A stretch of 42,879 nt of DNA from Solirubrobacteraceae bacterium (lineage in GTDB: Bacteria > Actinomycetota > Thermoleophilia > Solirubrobacterales > Solirubrobacteraceae): positions 1 to 42,879 of the forward strand of contig JANWLE010000096.1 of the NCBI GenBank assembly GCA_025451035.1, given 5' to 3'. Each line of letters starts with the position of its first letter. Position 1 is the stretch's first letter. The notes below the pieces were generated by a model, which saw only the letters and a list, made by a program, of their open reading frames with translations, was not told the DNA's origin and did not search any database. Both the position numbers and the translations under genes were made by a program. Shown one piece after another: positions 21,501 to 30,871 of this stretch.

Positions 21501-23365
21501 GGGACCACGTACCCGTACACAGGTGCCACCATTCCTACGGCAGCGGCTTGTGATGGTTGGAAAGGCTTTGAGCGCCCGACTTCGTCTTTAGAGTTGTTGC
21601 CCCCGATGTAGGTTATCTCTCCATTTGAGAACACTTGCTCCACGATCGCCACATGAACGCTTGTAGCTGTAGATTGGGGTCCGGTGCCGAACTCGATCGC
21701 GTCTCCTGGTGCAGGCGTGGCTGTCGGTGGCAGTACGTGAGTGTGCTTTTCACCCCATGTATACACGTCGTTGCTGGCTGGGTAGTGAGGTATTTCTACA
21801 CCCGCCTTGTGCCACACCCAGGTGAGAAAATCAGAGCACCACGCCTCGCAGGTGGAGGAGTACATGGTGCAATTTGATCCTGGTGGGTGCTCACCCTGTC
21901 CGAGTTGGCTCTGTGCGATCTGCACGATCGCTGTCCCCAGGCCGCTTTCGGCGCTCGCTTCCGTAGGCGCGCCTTCGCAGGCGGCGCCTGAGGCTCCGGG
22001 GTTTTCAGCCGACGCGCCGGAGGGCGGTTCATAAGCGAGCTTGCTGCGGAAAACGTTCATGTCGGCTTTGTTCCAGTCGTTGTGTGTCTGCGTTCTCAGG
22101 CGGGCGATGTTCTCGCGGTGATATGGGCTGGTCAGCGACTCGTTGTGGCCGATGACGTTGCTCGTCGAAATGCCGTACTTGCTCTGCAGCCACCGTGTCA
22201 GCGACAAGGCGGCGTCGAGCTCGGTTGGGCGGTTGAGGATTTCCTGATCACTCATTCCGACCATCTCGATCCCGACGGCCGTGTAATTGAGGCCAACGGT
22301 GTGCCGACCCATCAAATTCAGCGGCAGAACCTGATGTATCCCTCCGTTCTGGTCGATGATGAAGTGGGATGTGGTGCCGGGCAGCTCATGAAGCTCCGGG
22401 TCTGGCACGTCTGGAGCGAACGTGTTGTATGCCTCCTGCCAGGTGTGCGTCTCGGTGAAGTGCTCGACGATCACCTTGGGAGCTTGGAGTTCGTAGCTGT
22501 CGATGCCGTAGTGGCGAAGCGCGTAGGCGCGCATCTCGTCCTTTCGCTTTTGCCCGAAGGGAATCGGGTTGCTGATGATCTGCGGCTGCGACGGCGCCCG
22601 CGATGCGGTGGCGGATTCACCGTTGGAAGCCACGGGTTCGCTCGTCGCTGTGACCGAGGTGCCGCTTGTGAGCTGAACCCTCACAAGCCCACTCCACTGC
22701 CCGCTGTTAGTGCTATCCAGCCCGAGCGCCGCTGCGGTCTGGTACCACAGGTCTATCGCCCGTTCGCGCGGAGGACTGCCGACCGGTCCCCCGCCGGCGC
22801 CGACGTCGAGCTTTTCGGCGATCACCGAATGGCCGTTGGCAGTGATCTGGAGCTTCGTATGCGGCGGTAGCGCTCTGCCTGAGCCTAGGGCGTCGCCGAG
22901 CTTGTGCGCGTCTTGCCAATTTGGGTCGCTGGGACCCGACAGCCCGAGCTCGGCATAGGCAATGTGCCCGGTCAGGTGCGCGATGAAGGACCCTTTGTCA
23001 CCCTTCGTGCCCGGATCGCCGGGCCCCCCATACTCGGAGGCGCCGACCAGGATCCCACCGCCGGGCGCCAGCGTAGCTGCCTGTTCGCCGTTGCCACATT
23101 GCGCGTGGAGGACGCCTTCGGCGGACAATCCGACTGACATCCCGACGACGATCAAAAAGACGACTGCGATGACTAGCAGCGCGAGAGCGACACCGCCGAG
23201 CACCTTGATCTTTACGACAGTTGCGGCCAGCTGCGCGGTCTTCGCGCCCTTGGCTAGACGCAGCCCCAGCCCCAGCTTGTTGAGGGCCGAGGATGCTCGG
23301 GCAGGCCGTTTGCTCTGCTGTGGCGGCGTTCCCGGGTCGTTGGGGCTTACTGCTGGCATCGCCAC
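21497..23365 (-). CDS. Three-domain cell-wall hydrolase of the secretion system (TcpG/VirB1-like role)
   Basis: 622 residues. After a basic N-terminus and one membrane segment (about 55-80) come three parts. Residues about 105-230 resemble an RlpA-type double-psi barrel (SEYGGPGDPGTKG, then KLDVGAGGGPV and IDLWYQTAAALGL). Residues about 295-435 are an N-acetylmuramoyl-L-alanine amidase type 2 domain with H302 and H407. Residues about 475-620 are a CHAP peptidase domain with C510 in CEAWCSDFLTWVW and H571 in VHVAIVEQVF. The two hydrolase domains could cut both the stem-peptide link and the peptide. It sits between the VirB6-like and anchored protein genes, where Gram-positive conjugation systems encode their wall-opening enzyme. 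Confidence 0.85.
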   Translation of the reverse strand: MAMPAVSPNDPGTPPQQSKRPARASSALNKLGLGLRLAKGAKTAQLAATVVKIKVLGGVALALLVIAVVFLIVVGMSVGLSAEGVLHAQCGNGEQAATLAPGGGILVGASEYGGPGDPGTKGDKGSFIAHLTGHIAYAELGLSGPSDPNWQDAHKLGDALGSGRALPPHTKLQITANGHSVIAEKLDVGAGGGPVGSPPRERAIDLWYQTAAALGLDSTNSGQWSGLVRVQLTSGTSVTATSEPVASNGESATASRAPSQPQIISNPIPFGQKRKDEMRAYALRHYGIDSYELQAPKVIVEHFTETHTWQEAYNTFAPDVPDPELHELPGTTSHFIIDQNGGIHQVLPLNLMGRHTVGLNYTAVGIEMVGMSDQEILNRPTELDAALSLTRWLQSKYGISTSNVIGHNESLTSPYHRENIARLRTQTHNDWNKADMNVFRSKLAYEPPSGASAENPGASGAACEGAPTEASAESGLGTAIVQIAQSQLGQGEHPPGSNCTMYSSTCEAWCSDFLTWVWHKAGVEIPHYPASNDVYTWGEKHTHVLPPTATPAPGDAIEFGTGPQSTATSVHVAIVEQVFSNGEITYIGGNNSKDEVGRSKPFQPSQAAAVGMVAPVYGYVVP

Positions 23366-23373
23366 TGCGCGCG

Positions 23374-26304
23374 CTAGCCGCGGTACATGCGTTGCGTGTA
23401 GCGGCGGTGTTTCAGTTCGCGTCGCCTGGCCTGCGCGCGCTCGCTGAGCATCGACTCCTTACCGCTGTCTCGAAGATGTTTGGAGGCGACATCGGGAGCG
23501 CTCGCCGTGGTATTGCGATCAAACTGGTTGCGGGTTGGCACGCCCTGCAGTAGACGCTCAGAGGCCTGCATGCGTTCGGTGACCTGGCGGCGGGTGGTCT
23601 CAAGCTTTTGCCTGGCTCCAGGGTCATGTCTAGCTCTGCCCTCGAGTCTGGTGAGCTTCTCGGGGGTGATCAGCTCGCCGTTGGCAAGCGCAAGATTCTC
23701 CGGCCGCTTCCAGGCACCGGGATCGACTTTGTCGCGAGCCAGCGAACTGCGTCTTGCTTCCACCCGGTCTTGGATCTCCGAGGGGCTCAGCAGCTGGCCG
23801 TGCGCGTGCAGGTTGCGCTCACCGTGGTTGACAACACCCTGGGCCTCGCTGTGTTCTTGCTTGAGCCCGCTTCGATGCCCCTGCAGATCAGATATCTGCT
23901 CAGCGATGTGTTCACCACGTGTCAGCTCGTCGACGAGCGGGCGCTCAGGTGGCTCAAATTCCTTTTTTAGGCGCGAAGGTTGTCGGTCATATGCTGCCTT
24001 GCTCTGCTTCCACGCGACGTATTTCTTGTAGTCCGGGTTCTGCTTGAGTTCATTCAAGCGCTGGTCGGTCGAGTCCAGCGCACGCTGAGAGTTATCGGCG
24101 CGCTCGCGGCTGTGATCGTGCAGCCGCGAAGCGACATCTAGCTCTTGGTGCCCGAGCTCGTCGAACGCTAGATCACGGGTGGCGTCCCGCTCTCCCATCC
24201 GGCGCTCGAGTGCGTTAGCTCGATACGCGTTGATGGGGCGCTTGGCCGCACCAGCTACCACGCCGCCTATGCGGTGGGCTGAGTAGGCAGCTCCGAGCAC
24301 GCGAAAAGCGGCCATGCTCCCGCTGCCCGACTGCTGATGCGTGGCGGGATCGATCGCGAAGAAAGCAACGATCTTGTTGCGTTTGAAGAACACCGCCCAA
24401 CACAACAGGCACTGCATCACCCACGGTACTCCCCAACCGCCCCCTGACCCTCCTTCTCCTTCAAGCAGGGTGCCTTTGCCCACTCCTGCCGCCGGCAGCG
24501 CTGTTTTGGCTAGGGCACCGAGGGTTAGGTGCATTTTCGGTCCAAGCGCCGCGGTTGACGCCTCCTGCAAGGCGGTCAGTGACAACACGAAGATGCCCAG
24601 GAACGCCGCATAGAACGCCTTCGAGGCAATCGCCCCAAACAGTGTCTTTGCCCACGTCGCGAACGCCTTACGACCGGCGACGCCGAATGCAGGAGCCAGC
24701 ATCATCACTGGTGTCGCGAACAGAAGCACGAAGCCGAGCAGCGCCTGACTGATCAGATGCAGAGCCAGCCATGCGAGGACGAGCAGTACCCCTATTAGAG
24801 CCAGCACGGTCAGCACCAGCACCAAGCAGCGCTGCACCAGTCCACTCGAGCCCTGGATCGCTACCTTGTTCGGTGCCAGTGGCTTGGGTTCGCTGGTCCC
24901 GCCGCCGCCAAAGATGTCTGAGTAGATAGATGTGACGGCATGAACCCCATATTTCAATATTGCTCCCGCGACTTTGAGTTCACGGTCGAGGATGTCTCCC
25001 GCGACCGCGAGCAGATCGGCTTTGGAGACATCCTTGAGGATCGACTGGTCGCCGCTGAGGATGCTGTTGATTACTTCGCCTATCGGATTTTTGCCCTCTA
25101 GGTTTTCGCCGGTATAAAGCGCATACAGCGTTTCACGCGGTGTGCTGCCCGGTGGATACCTCAAAAAGAGGTCGGCGCGTCGCGGCGGTGGAGCACTCGA
25201 GGTCAATGACCTATACACCGCTTGGTAAGCCCCCTGCTGTTGGTGGGATGGCAGACGCATCGCGACATCGGCGGCGATCGCCTTGGCCTGCTTTTCATAG
25301 CTGTGGTCGCCTTTCACTGCTCGCTGTACCGCCTTGATCTCAAGCGGCGAGGGTGGTGACATACACCAGTTGACGTCATTTGTCTCGAGCGCGCAGAACG
25401 GACCAGTCGCGAATGTGTCGAACAGGTCGCTAGTGAGTCCAGCCAGCTTGCTAGCTGGCACCGTGCCGGTCTGGTTGTGGGCCGCCAGGTTGGCGCTTGA
25501 GATAGCGTCCTGCGCGAAGCCGTTCACGAACCCAGCCGGCTTTCCGATAAACGTCGCTGGTGCGTGAATAATCGCCAGCGCCAGGAGGATCGCGGCGATC
25601 GAGGCGCCTAGGTGGCCGATCGCTTCTGACTGGCGGCGGCGTACAAACGCCAGGTAGACCGCGTATCCGCCTATCGCCACGAACGCTGCATCGACCCATG
25701 CCTTGTCGAGCCCTTTGTAGAGCGCTTCGAGCTTGCTCTGGACAGAGCCCAGGGTGGCGGAATTGGTGAAAGGCGAGAGCGAGAACGCCCACCCGATCAG
25801 TGTCAGCCCACCCTTGAGTATGTAGAGCAAGAGCAGCCAGACAACGTTCATTACCGACTCTAGGACCGTGAGCACGTCGTTGATCGGGTGGGTGATCCCG
25901 GTGCTCATGTGAATGTCCATCTGGTAGTTGCCGAGCGGGTAGGGGACCGATGGATCACCCGTTCGCAGGCAGCGGCTGGCCTGCCCAACTGTCATGCCGC
26001 TCAGGCCGCAGGACGGGTCTGTGAGGCTCAGGACATCGTTGTTGACCAGGCTGTCGTTGGGGTTGGCGGCGCTCGGCTGTTGGAGCGCCGGTTCTGGTGA
26101 GCCGCCCGTGGTGGTGGTGACCGGGGGTGCTACGGGCGGGCGTGGTTTTGAGACTTTTCGCGTGTGCGAATGGGCTGTGCGGTTGGTGGTGGCGCTCGAG
26201 TGTGAAGGGGGGTTGGGCGCGGCACGCGTCGCAGGGGCTACGCAGAGAGCTAGAACGGCGGTGAGGAGCGGCGCGGTGAGGAGAGCCAGGCGAGGAAAGC
26301 GCAT
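23374..26304 (-). CDS. VirB6/TcpH-like polytopic channel protein
   Basis: 976 residues. A signal peptide (MRFPRLALLTAPLLTAVLAL ending near ATRA) is followed by a Pro/Thr-rich stretch, then about seven to eight membrane segments between residues 150 and 650 (for example VWLLLLYILKGGLTLIGWAF and VLVLTVLALIGVLLVLAWLA). The last about 310 residues are hydrophilic, strongly charged and probably coiled coil (RMGERDATRDLAFDELGHQE onward). This layout is that of the VirB6/TrbL-like subunit of Gram-positive conjugation systems (TcpH, Tn916 Orf15). It lies next to the VirB4 gene, as in those systems. The long cytoplasmic tail may dock ATPases. Confidence 0.8.
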   Translation of the reverse strand: MRFPRLALLTAPLLTAVLALCVAPATRAAPNPPSHSSATTNRTAHSHTRKVSKPRPPVAPPVTTTTGGSPEPALQQPSAANPNDSLVNNDVLSLTDPSCGLSGMTVGQASRCLRTGDPSVPYPLGNYQMDIHMSTGITHPINDVLTVLESVMNVVWLLLLYILKGGLTLIGWAFSLSPFTNSATLGSVQSKLEALYKGLDKAWVDAAFVAIGGYAVYLAFVRRRQSEAIGHLGASIAAILLALAIIHAPATFIGKPAGFVNGFAQDAISSANLAAHNQTGTVPASKLAGLTSDLFDTFATGPFCALETNDVNWCMSPPSPLEIKAVQRAVKGDHSYEKQAKAIAADVAMRLPSHQQQGAYQAVYRSLTSSAPPPRRADLFLRYPPGSTPRETLYALYTGENLEGKNPIGEVINSILSGDQSILKDVSKADLLAVAGDILDRELKVAGAILKYGVHAVTSIYSDIFGGGGTSEPKPLAPNKVAIQGSSGLVQRCLVLVLTVLALIGVLLVLAWLALHLISQALLGFVLLFATPVMMLAPAFGVAGRKAFATWAKTLFGAIASKAFYAAFLGIFVLSLTALQEASTAALGPKMHLTLGALAKTALPAAGVGKGTLLEGEGGSGGGWGVPWVMQCLLCWAVFFKRNKIVAFFAIDPATHQQSGSGSMAAFRVLGAAYSAHRIGGVVAGAAKRPINAYRANALERRMGERDATRDLAFDELGHQELDVASRLHDHSRERADNSQRALDSTDQRLNELKQNPDYKKYVAWKQSKAAYDRQPSRLKKEFEPPERPLVDELTRGEHIAEQISDLQGHRSGLKQEHSEAQGVVNHGERNLHAHGQLLSPSEIQDRVEARRSSLARDKVDPGAWKRPENLALANGELITPEKLTRLEGRARHDPGARQKLETTRRQVTERMQASERLLQGVPTRNQFDRNTTASAPDVASKHLRDSGKESMLSERAQARRRELKHRRYTQRMYRG

Positions 26305-26323
26305 GAGTCTCGCTCCGCCACCC

Positions 26324-28807
26324 CTACGCCGGTTGGCTGGTCAACTGGTGTGCTGCTTGCTCGCTGTCCTCTCGATGGGGGGTGGTGTCCAATGCGTGTA
26401 GGAGAGAGGGATCGGGCATGTGCACCTGCATGCGGGTGACGTTGCCCTCGTAGTCGCGAAACAGGCAGCGACCCTTGCGAAACTTGATGAGGTCGTGACG
26501 GCGCTCGCTGTCCTGCGGGTCCAAGCCGAGGAGATCCAGGGCGCAGCGCGCCTCCTCGTCACTCTCCATGCCCATCATGAACCTGGCTCCAATCAGGTTG
26601 TCCATGCCGCGCGCGTCCGAGGCGAGATGCGTGGCCACGATCGGGGTGGCGTTCTCCGAACGGCCCCAGCGGAACAGCTGCTCCAGCAGTCGCTGCCCGA
26701 CACTTGCGTTCTGCAGCAAGAACCATCCCTCGTCCAGCGAGAGCACCTTGTGTTGCGAGCGGTTGCCTGTCATCGCGTGCATCGCGAACACAGCCAGCAG
26801 GCGCAGCACCGCCTGGCTTATCAGCTCCTCTTGAGTCAGCTCAGAGCGCTCTGCGGCGCGCGCCGGGCGTAGGTTTCGCACACGCAACGAGACGACTTGG
26901 GCCGTGGCTACTGACTTGTTCTCGCTGTCCGGTCTCGCGAACCCGAGCTGCGCGAGCCCCTGGTCGACGTGGATACGCAGCGCCCGATTTGCCGCCTGTG
27001 CTGCCGGGTTCTGCGAGCTGCTGAGCAGTTCAATCACATCCCAACAGCACGCCGCGCGGCCTGTCGCCTGACGGTCGGCGATGACGGCCTTGACCGCCTC
27101 CTGGATCGCGACGATCTGCTCGTCGCGACGGGACGGAAGCAGATCCGTCAGCCACGAGACGGTGAGGTCGAACATCATGTCTGGGGGACTGACCCGCAGC
27201 GGATCGAGCAGTCCACGGTGTTGGCTGGTAGCGCCGAGCTCGACCTCTTCCAGGTGCTCGGTGATCAGTGGCAGCGCCGCCAGATTGTGGTCTCCCTTAG
27301 GGTCGATGTCGATCACCCGTGAGCCCTGCAAGAACGCTTGGTACTCGAGGTTCTCCAGCAGCACGGTCTTGCCTGAGCCGAGCGTGCCGATAATGAACAC
27401 GGTCGGTGGCCTGCTCGTCTGGTTGGCCTCCGATAGGTCGAACAGGATCGGCTGGCGTGAGCCGGTGATCGTGTGGCCGAGGTAGGGGCCGATCTGTGAG
27501 CCCGCCCTGTTGCATGCGGTCGGCACCATCGCGCCGAACTGCTCGATCGTCAGATGGTCACGGTAGTCCTGAACTGAGAAAGGCTGGGCCGGCAGCGAGG
27601 AGAGGAACAGGCGATACTGAACACCCGGGGCACGATGCAGCTTGATGCGACCGAACTCGGCACGTACGCGCTCGACTCGTTCCTCGAGCATCTCGGGATC
27701 CGGTGCGCCGACTGCGACCGTGATACCCGTCCGCAACAGCGGCGGACGATCGGTGTTCGTAAGATGAGCCTCGAGATCCCTGGCTAGCGCCGGTCGCTCC
27801 TCGGAGGCCGCGGACGGGCCGTGATGGCCGTGCGTCTCCTCGACGTACTGGTTGTCGGCGTCGACCTTGCGCTTGTGGGCTTCCTTGACGGCGTTCTTGT
27901 TCGCTACCCACTGGGCAGTGAGGATGATGTCGATCGGGAACTCGAGATTCTCGACTGTGGCGAACATCAGCTCAGCCTCCGGCCCCGGGAACACGGTTTC
28001 CTCTGGCAGCGCCCCGACCGCCAAGAGCACCTGGTAGGCGTCGCCCAGCTCAGACTGCACGAACAGGCGTCGGGGGTTGCTCGCGTTGACGAGGCTGTCG
28101 TGCAGGCGCAGTATTTGCGAGTGGTCGGGTATATACCTCTGTGCGCCGTCCCCGTTGGGGAACTCGATCGCCTGTGGAGACCACTGTCGGTCGATCAGGG
28201 GCTCGCCCAGGCCACGTGTGTAGGCGCGTCTGACCAACCACTGTAGGTCGTCACTGGAGCAGCGTTCACAATCCAGATAGCCGTAGACACGCTCGAAAGT
28301 ACGGTTCTCGAGGCGCATCAGCTGGCTGAGCTGCTCTGAGCTGAGTCCACGCGAATCACCGAAGCCGAGTTGGCTTGAGATCTCCTTGATCAGACCGCCC
28401 AGGCCGCTGGAGAGCCCGCGGCTTACGGACTCAGCCAAATCGACCGTCGCGTCACGCAGCCGCACCGCCAGATAAGTCTCTGGACGGGCAGTGTTGTGTT
28501 CGCTCAGTACCTGACGGTGACGCTCCAGGTATCTCCGCCAAGCCTGCAAGTGTCCCCGGTGTGGGTCGATTGTGCGCATCGCCCCGGAGATGTAGTCCTC
28601 GACCGACCAGGAGCGGCTGATGCGCATGACCTGGAAGTCGGCGCCGATGCGATAAGCAAATCCCTCTAGATGATTCTTTATCTCCCTCTTGCGATCGTTG
28701 GTCAAGCCGGGATAGCTGATGTTTCCCAGCCGGTAGAGTGCCCACGCGTCTCGCGCGTGTGCGCCGAACACGACGTTGTGTGACATGTGCGTGTAAATCG
28801 GTTTCAT
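26324..28807 (-). CDS. VirB4-family type IV secretion ATPase (TcpF/Orf16-like)
   Basis: 827 residues. Walker A is GTLGSGKT at 474-481 (VFIIGTLGSGKTVLLENLE), and Walker B is in HKVLSLDEGWFLL near residue 700; a nearby ATHLASDARG segment fits the conserved VirB4 sensor motif. The N-terminal half (1-430) is the domain that contacts the membrane complex. VirB4 proteins are the essential ATPases of every type IV secretion system. ATG 28807 overlaps the stop of the TcpE-like gene by 4 bases. It is intact, with both nucleotide-binding motifs. Confidence 0.93.
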   Translation of the reverse strand: MKPIYTHMSHNVVFGAHARDAWALYRLGNISYPGLTNDRKREIKNHLEGFAYRIGADFQVMRISRSWSVEDYISGAMRTIDPHRGHLQAWRRYLERHRQVLSEHNTARPETYLAVRLRDATVDLAESVSRGLSSGLGGLIKEISSQLGFGDSRGLSSEQLSQLMRLENRTFERVYGYLDCERCSSDDLQWLVRRAYTRGLGEPLIDRQWSPQAIEFPNGDGAQRYIPDHSQILRLHDSLVNASNPRRLFVQSELGDAYQVLLAVGALPEETVFPGPEAELMFATVENLEFPIDIILTAQWVANKNAVKEAHKRKVDADNQYVEETHGHHGPSAASEERPALARDLEAHLTNTDRPPLLRTGITVAVGAPDPEMLEERVERVRAEFGRIKLHRAPGVQYRLFLSSLPAQPFSVQDYRDHLTIEQFGAMVPTACNRAGSQIGPYLGHTITGSRQPILFDLSEANQTSRPPTVFIIGTLGSGKTVLLENLEYQAFLQGSRVIDIDPKGDHNLAALPLITEHLEEVELGATSQHRGLLDPLRVSPPDMMFDLTVSWLTDLLPSRRDEQIVAIQEAVKAVIADRQATGRAACCWDVIELLSSSQNPAAQAANRALRIHVDQGLAQLGFARPDSENKSVATAQVVSLRVRNLRPARAAERSELTQEELISQAVLRLLAVFAMHAMTGNRSQHKVLSLDEGWFLLQNASVGQRLLEQLFRWGRSENATPIVATHLASDARGMDNLIGARFMMGMESDEEARCALDLLGLDPQDSERRHDLIKFRKGRCLFRDYEGNVTRMQVHMPDPSLLHALDTTPHREDSEQAAHQLTSQPA

Positions 28808-29418
28808 CCTTCGAGCACGACCTTTCGTCCCGCCGGAATCTCGAACGTGTTAAGCCCGTGCGCCAACCGTCGATAGTTGGGGTTTCTCAGGCGCAGGTCA
28901 CCGACCTGCGCTCCACTCCGGTTCAGAGCCATGTGAGCCTCGATCGGATAACGGATCACAAGCAGCGTGGGGCCATGGATCTTGGCCGGGCGGTAGCGAG
29001 GTGCCCGCCAGTCAGGGGTGACCCAGACCGCCTGGATCGGGGTGTGCGACCTAGGCCTGTCGGCCTTTTGCGCACCCGCGATCAGTCGCTCACTGAAATA
29101 CCAGCTGACAATGCTCGCCAACACACGGTGCGGGGCGCGACCCTCGATCTGCAGCTTCAGCAACACGAAGGTCAGTCCCCCGGGAATCAGGGCCCAGTGC
29201 AGTGGAGCGGGCAGCAGGCCAAACAGCAGCCCGAGTCCGGGCAGGCGACTGAGGAGCAGCATGCCGAGCAGGATCACCGCGCCGTAGACGATTGCGCGGA
29301 TCTCGACTCCCCCCGGTAGCGGCAGTCGCCAGCGATCGATCTTGAACAGCTTGCGCTCGATCTTGAATACGAGCCCATAGCTGCGCACCAGTGTGTGTTG
29401 TGAATCAGAGTCTGCCAT
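28804..29418 (-). CDS. TcpE-family conjugation membrane protein
   Basis: 204 residues. The N-terminal 90 residues match TcpE: LFKIDRWRLPLPGGVEIRAI, then two membrane segments (VYGAVILLGMLLLSRLPGLG and LHWALIPGGLTFVLLKLQ), then IEGRAPHRVLASIVSWYFSE. The remaining half is cytoplasmic and basic, ending in NTFEIPAGRKVVLEG, longer than classical TcpE. In pCW3 and Tn916 (Orf17), this protein is a small inner-membrane subunit encoded just upstream of the VirB4 ATPase, exactly as here. Confidence 0.85.
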   Translation of the reverse strand: MADSDSQHTLVRSYGLVFKIERKLFKIDRWRLPLPGGVEIRAIVYGAVILLGMLLLSRLPGLGLLFGLLPAPLHWALIPGGLTFVLLKLQIEGRAPHRVLASIVSWYFSERLIAGAQKADRPRSHTPIQAVWVTPDWRAPRYRPAKIHGPTLLVIRYPIEAHMALNRSGAQVGDLRLRNPNYRRLAHGLNTFEIPAGRKVVLEG

Positions 29419-29484
29419 CGGATTGCACGGCTCTCTAAGTGCGTTGTTGGCAGCGCACCGGGAGTGAAGCGCCGAGACGCCCCG

Positions 29485-29502
29485 CCTGGAAGCTGTTCCA
29501 GG
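29485..29502 (-). terminator. Stem-loop after the pilin/TcpD-like gene
   Basis: CCTGGAA (29485-29491) and TTCCAGG (29496-29502) pair perfectly around a 4-base loop, 21 bases beyond the stop of the small two-TM gene on the minus strand and inside the only sizeable gap (105 bp) in this part of the operon. It is probably a partial terminator or a 3' RNA stabiliser that sets higher expression of the upstream small subunit. Confidence 0.5.
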
Positions 29503-29523
29503 GCGTTTGGGCGACCGTGTCGG

Positions 29524-29883
29524 CTAGCCCGCGATCTTTGCCCAAACAGCCTGGGTGAGCGTGTTCATCGAATCGGGTGCGATAACGAACCCGCCGACGA
29601 TCAACGCAACGAGCAACAACGCGAGCCCCTCGCCCACGCTACGCTTCGCCACCGCTCCGAGGCCTACGGCGCCGACGACAACACCGAACAGGGCGCCGAC
29701 CCAGCTCTTCAGCCAGCCCGCGAGATTCGACCCAGGATCTGAGCGTGAGCTTGCAGGTTGAGAGGCGCTGCTCGACTGCGCAGCAGCGACCGGTTTAGAG
29801 GTAGAGACGGCCACTGCTGTCATGGGAAAGGCGAACAGCGAGATCGCTGCGGTCACAAGGAATATGATGATGTTCATACGCAT
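29524..29883 (-). CDS. Small signal-peptide, two-TM protein (VirB2-pilin- or TcpD-like)
   Basis: 119 residues: signal peptide (IIFLVTAAISLFAFPMTAVA), a Ser/Gln/Pro-rich linker, then two hydrophobic segments (WVGALFGVVVGAVGLGAVAK and GEGLALLLVALIVGGFVIAP) joined by a short basic loop. This is the architecture of VirB2-type pilins and of TcpD. Its position between TcpC-like and TcpE-like genes matches tcpD in pCW3. A hairpin follows it, as often seen after highly expressed subunit genes. Sequence alone does not separate pilin from TcpD. Confidence 0.75.
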   Translation of the reverse strand: MRMNIIIFLVTAAISLFAFPMTAVAVSTSKPVAAAQSSSASQPASSRSDPGSNLAGWLKSWVGALFGVVVGAVGLGAVAKRSVGEGLALLLVALIVGGFVIAPDSMNTLTQAVWAKIAG

Positions 29884-29892
29884 GAGAACTCC

Positions 29893-30786
29893 TTACTGAC
29901 TGGGGATTACCTCGATTGAGTTGACGTACCAACGTTCGGTCTTGACGACACCTATCTCGTAGCTCAGGGTGTATGAAGCGCCCTGTTGATCCTGTGCCTG
30001 AACGCTCACAAGGACACCGTCGTGGCCTGTCCAGTCGATCTCGCTGGGAGTGCCGACCACCTGAAGCTGATTGGGTGGATATGTAACCTGTGTGCCGGGC
30101 GCCAGATCGGCGGTTAGATCGTTGGCGTCCCCGGCCAGGTAGTTGGTGAGGGCGCGCTCTACGACCGTTGTGAGTTCCTGGTCGTCAACGCTGTGCAGGA
30201 GCTGGGCGTGCGGGCTTTCCTGCACGCTGGGAGCACCTACAAAAGAAGGCGGTGCGTTGACAGCGAGCGCTCCGCTCTTGTCGCGCGAGACAGATACCGC
30301 CAGATACTCGGTCCTGCGACCGGGAGCGACGGTGGCTTCAACTGTCACGATGCGCCCGCCGAGTGCAGAGGGCTCATCTTGCACGACCTGTGTTGCGGTG
30401 ACGACCTCGACTGTGTGTGACGGCTGAAAACCGGGTTCGTCGGCGAGCGAAGGGTTAAACCTCGTGAGCGCCCTTTCGCGCGCCATGAGATTCCGTGGGT
30501 TCCAGCTGAGATAGATGTGCGCGTAGTCCTGCGCGAAGCTCTCCAGCCCGATGTCGATCGAGCCTGCCTGAAAATACCGTTCGATCTTCGGTCGCGGTGC
30601 TCCGAAGATGGCTGTGCGCGCACCAGCGAAGGCGAGGATCGCAAAAGTCGCGAGGGTAAGGTAGCGAGGCAGCAGTGCGCGCATACGGGTCCGTCGTCGG
30701 GACTCGTAGTCGATACGGGCGCGCCCGTTTGAGCTGACGCCAGCCGGTCGGTCTGAGCTGCCGAGACCACTCAACGGAGGTCTCAT
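29893..30786 (-). CDS. TcpC-family conjugation protein (VirB8-like)
   Basis: 297 residues from ATG 30786 (GTG 30798 is an in-frame alternative). A basic cytoplasmic N-terminus (about 35 residues) is followed by one membrane segment (YLTLATFAILAFAGARTAIF) and an extracytoplasmic region made of two related domains, as in TcpC: the first around SFAQDYAHIYLSWNPRNLMA and the second around ALTNYLAGDANDLTADL, each with an NTF2-like fold in the known structure. It forms the assembly platform of the secretion channel. It is the first structural gene after the sigma factor. Confidence 0.87.
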   Translation of the reverse strand: MRPPLSGLGSSDRPAGVSSNGRARIDYESRRRTRMRALLPRYLTLATFAILAFAGARTAIFGAPRPKIERYFQAGSIDIGLESFAQDYAHIYLSWNPRNLMARERALTRFNPSLADEPGFQPSHTVEVVTATQVVQDEPSALGGRIVTVEATVAPGRRTEYLAVSVSRDKSGALAVNAPPSFVGAPSVQESPHAQLLHSVDDQELTTVVERALTNYLAGDANDLTADLAPGTQVTYPPNQLQVVGTPSEIDWTGHDGVLVSVQAQDQQGASYTLSYEIGVVKTERWYVNSIEVIPSQ

Positions 30787-30850
30787 CGCGCGCCCCACCG
30801 GTTAGCCATACTGACACTGATGCTCACACTCAATAGACGCAGCGAGCGCG

Positions 30851-30871
30851 AAAGTCCCCCCCCTCGACTTT
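30851..30871. terminator. Stem-loop between the sigma-factor gene and the secretion genes
   Basis: AAAGTC (30851-30856) and GACTTT (30866-30871) pair perfectly around a 9-base C-rich loop, in the 266-bp gap between the sigma-factor stop (31053) and the TcpC-like start (30786). It could terminate or attenuate sigma transcripts or lie in the leader of the secretion operon. The rest of the gap shows no gene. Confidence 0.4.

Noticed and set aside
22082-22870. Plus-strand open frame of 262 codons opposite the hydrolase gene
   Set aside because: It lies entirely within the three-domain hydrolase gene on the minus strand, whose catalytic motifs are intact; the opposite product shows no family.
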